A stretch of DNA of 64,000 bases, taken from NCBI RefSeq assembly GCF_902626525.1, contig NZ_CACOFR010000002.1:82719-146718 (forward strand), in the 5' to 3' direction. Made by a program: the position numbers and the translations under genes. The notes beneath the pieces are model-generated. The model was not told the origin of the DNA, made no database searches, and saw only the letters and a list, made by a program, of their open reading frames with translations. The DNA comes from an uncultured Prochlorococcus sp. GTDB taxonomy: Bacteria > Cyanobacteriota > Cyanobacteriia > PCC-6307 > Cyanobiaceae. The stretch's first letter is position 1. Every line of letters begins with the position of its first letter. Below are positions 63,449 through 64,000 of this stretch, piece by piece.

Positions 63449-64000
63449 ATGAATTTAATCAATTATAAATCCGCTTTAGAAACTCTTAATAGAGGGTTAC
63501 CTGTGATTTTTCAAACCGATACCTTGCCTGCAATTGGATGTCTACCAAAATTTAAAAATATTATTTTTGAGTTAAAAAAAAGAGATAGAAATAAACCTTT
63601 AATACTTATGGGATCAGAACCCGAGCAATTAATCGATTACGTACATGATTCAGCTAAAGAAGATTATGAAAATATAGCTTCAAGATATTGGCCAGGAGCT
63701 TTGACGATCGTCATACCTGCTTCAGAAAAGAAGAATGATATTTTAACAAGCAGCGATTCTACTCTTGGTTTAAGAATCCCGAATTCGTATATGGCTCAAT
63801 CCCTAATAAGAGAGACAGGCCCATTGTTAACTTCAAGTGCAAATATCTCAGGATTTACTGGGTCAATTACAGCTGACGGGATTGCTTTAGACTTTCCCTC
63901 TGTTGATATCCTAGGACCTATCCCTTGGGGAAAAGGTAGTGGGAAAGCAAGCACTATAATATCTTGGAAGAAAAATAGAGAATGGATGCTCATTAGAGAA
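63449..64000 (+). CDS. Threonylcarbamoyl-AMP synthase (TsaC/YrdC/Sua5 type), 3'-truncated
   Basis: An ATG at 63449 opens a frame that continues to the window edge (184 codons). It begins MNLINYKSALETLNRGLPVI, followed by the substrate-site QTDTLPAIGCLP, KPLILMGSE, WPGALTIVIPAS, LGLRIPNS and GPLLTSSANISG, all in the order of the TsaC/YrdC fold. The protein would make threonylcarbamoyl-AMP for t6A modification of ANN-decoding tRNAs. It starts 20 bases after prmC; E. coli-like pairing of prmC and tsaC relatives is common. The C-terminus is cut off. Confidence 0.9.
   Translation, partial: MNLINYKSALETLNRGLPVIFQTDTLPAIGCLPKFKNIIFELKKRDRNKPLILMGSEPEQLIDYVHDSAKEDYENIASRYWPGALTIVIPASEKKNDILTSSDSTLGLRIPNSYMAQSLIRETGPLLTSSANISGFTGSITADGIALDFPSVDILGPIPWGKGSGKASTIISWKKNREWMLIRE

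Noticed and set aside
1..64000. CRISPR array, prophage, insertion sequence or genomic island
   Set aside because: No spaced direct repeats, integrase, transposase or phage genes were seen, and base composition is even apart from highly expressed photosynthesis and transport genes.

Overview
The window looks like a stretch of chromosome from a high-light-adapted Prochlorococcus (marine picocyanobacterium). The DNA is strongly A+T-rich, genes are packed with very short spacers, and no gap over 300 bases lacks a gene. It carries cyanobacterial markers: many photosystem II genes, NDH-1 subunits, ChlD, a carotenoid oxygenase, and DUF3155 and DUF3181 proteins. A single degenerate phycoerythrin beta gene without an alpha partner, next to a CpeS-type lyase, is the pattern known from high-light clades. 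No insertion sequence, prophage, CRISPR array or rRNA operon was seen; three tRNA genes (Arg-ACG, Met-CAU, Phe-GAA) are present.

Layout. 0-3.5 kb: pth, psbH, psbN, psbI and an outer-membrane LptD/OstA-like protein. 3.5-8.2 kb: leuD-leuC-cinA-glyA and tRNA-Arg, all on the minus strand. 8.3-14.9 kb: two small cyanobacterial proteins, murJ, sfsA, the ammonium transporter amt1 behind a perfect-consensus NtcA site, ispH and a DoxX protein. 14.8-23.4 kb: purH, an esterase, DUF3155, a Hik2-like sensor kinase, cobS (no canonical start codon), tgt, psbK, a Gfo/Idh oxidoreductase, a CNNM/CorC protein and tRNA-Met. 23.5-35.9 kb: pyrE, ygfZ, a RecB/RNase H-like nuclease, a phosphohexomutase, rdgB, a carotenoid oxygenase, hisB, fabI, a redoxin, a DegT aminotransferase, photolyase, a Nudix hydrolase and folK. 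36-46.3 kb: chlD, an MCE/ABC lipid-transport pair, yvcK, ndhC-ndhK-ndhJ, and the rubA-ycf48-psbE-psbF-psbL-psbJ assembly cluster, then mtaP. 46.3-55.3 kb: a dehydrogenase-SelD fusion, CCA-transferase, a UvrD/PcrA helicase, cpeB with cpeS, and small proteins. 55.4-64 kb: tRNA-Phe, an FGGY kinase, metK, rpsA, nrdR, psbB-psbT, a ferredoxin, psbM, prmC and the 5' part of a tsaC-like gene.

How the genes work together. Eleven photosystem II subunit or assembly-peptide genes (psbH, N, I, K, E, F, L, J, T, B, M) plus RubA and Ycf48 cover much of PSII reaction-centre and CP47 assembly. NdhCKJ serve cyclic electron flow and ChlD chlorophyll synthesis. The rest is mostly single-copy core metabolism: leucine, histidine, purine, pyrimidine, folate, cobalamin, isoprenoid, fatty-acid and methionine-salvage steps, plus translation factors. 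Several unrelated neighbours overlap tail-to-tail, as expected in a streamlined genome.

No previously undescribed multi-gene system is evident. The most unusual signals are short: a set of mutually exclusive hairpins in the rpsA leader, dyads at the psbH/psbN, rubA and psbE starts, a long hairpin between the MCE operon and yvcK, a hairpin between the NtcA site and amt1, an unlisted 59-residue gene fused by overlap to cpeS, and cobS without a standard start codon.
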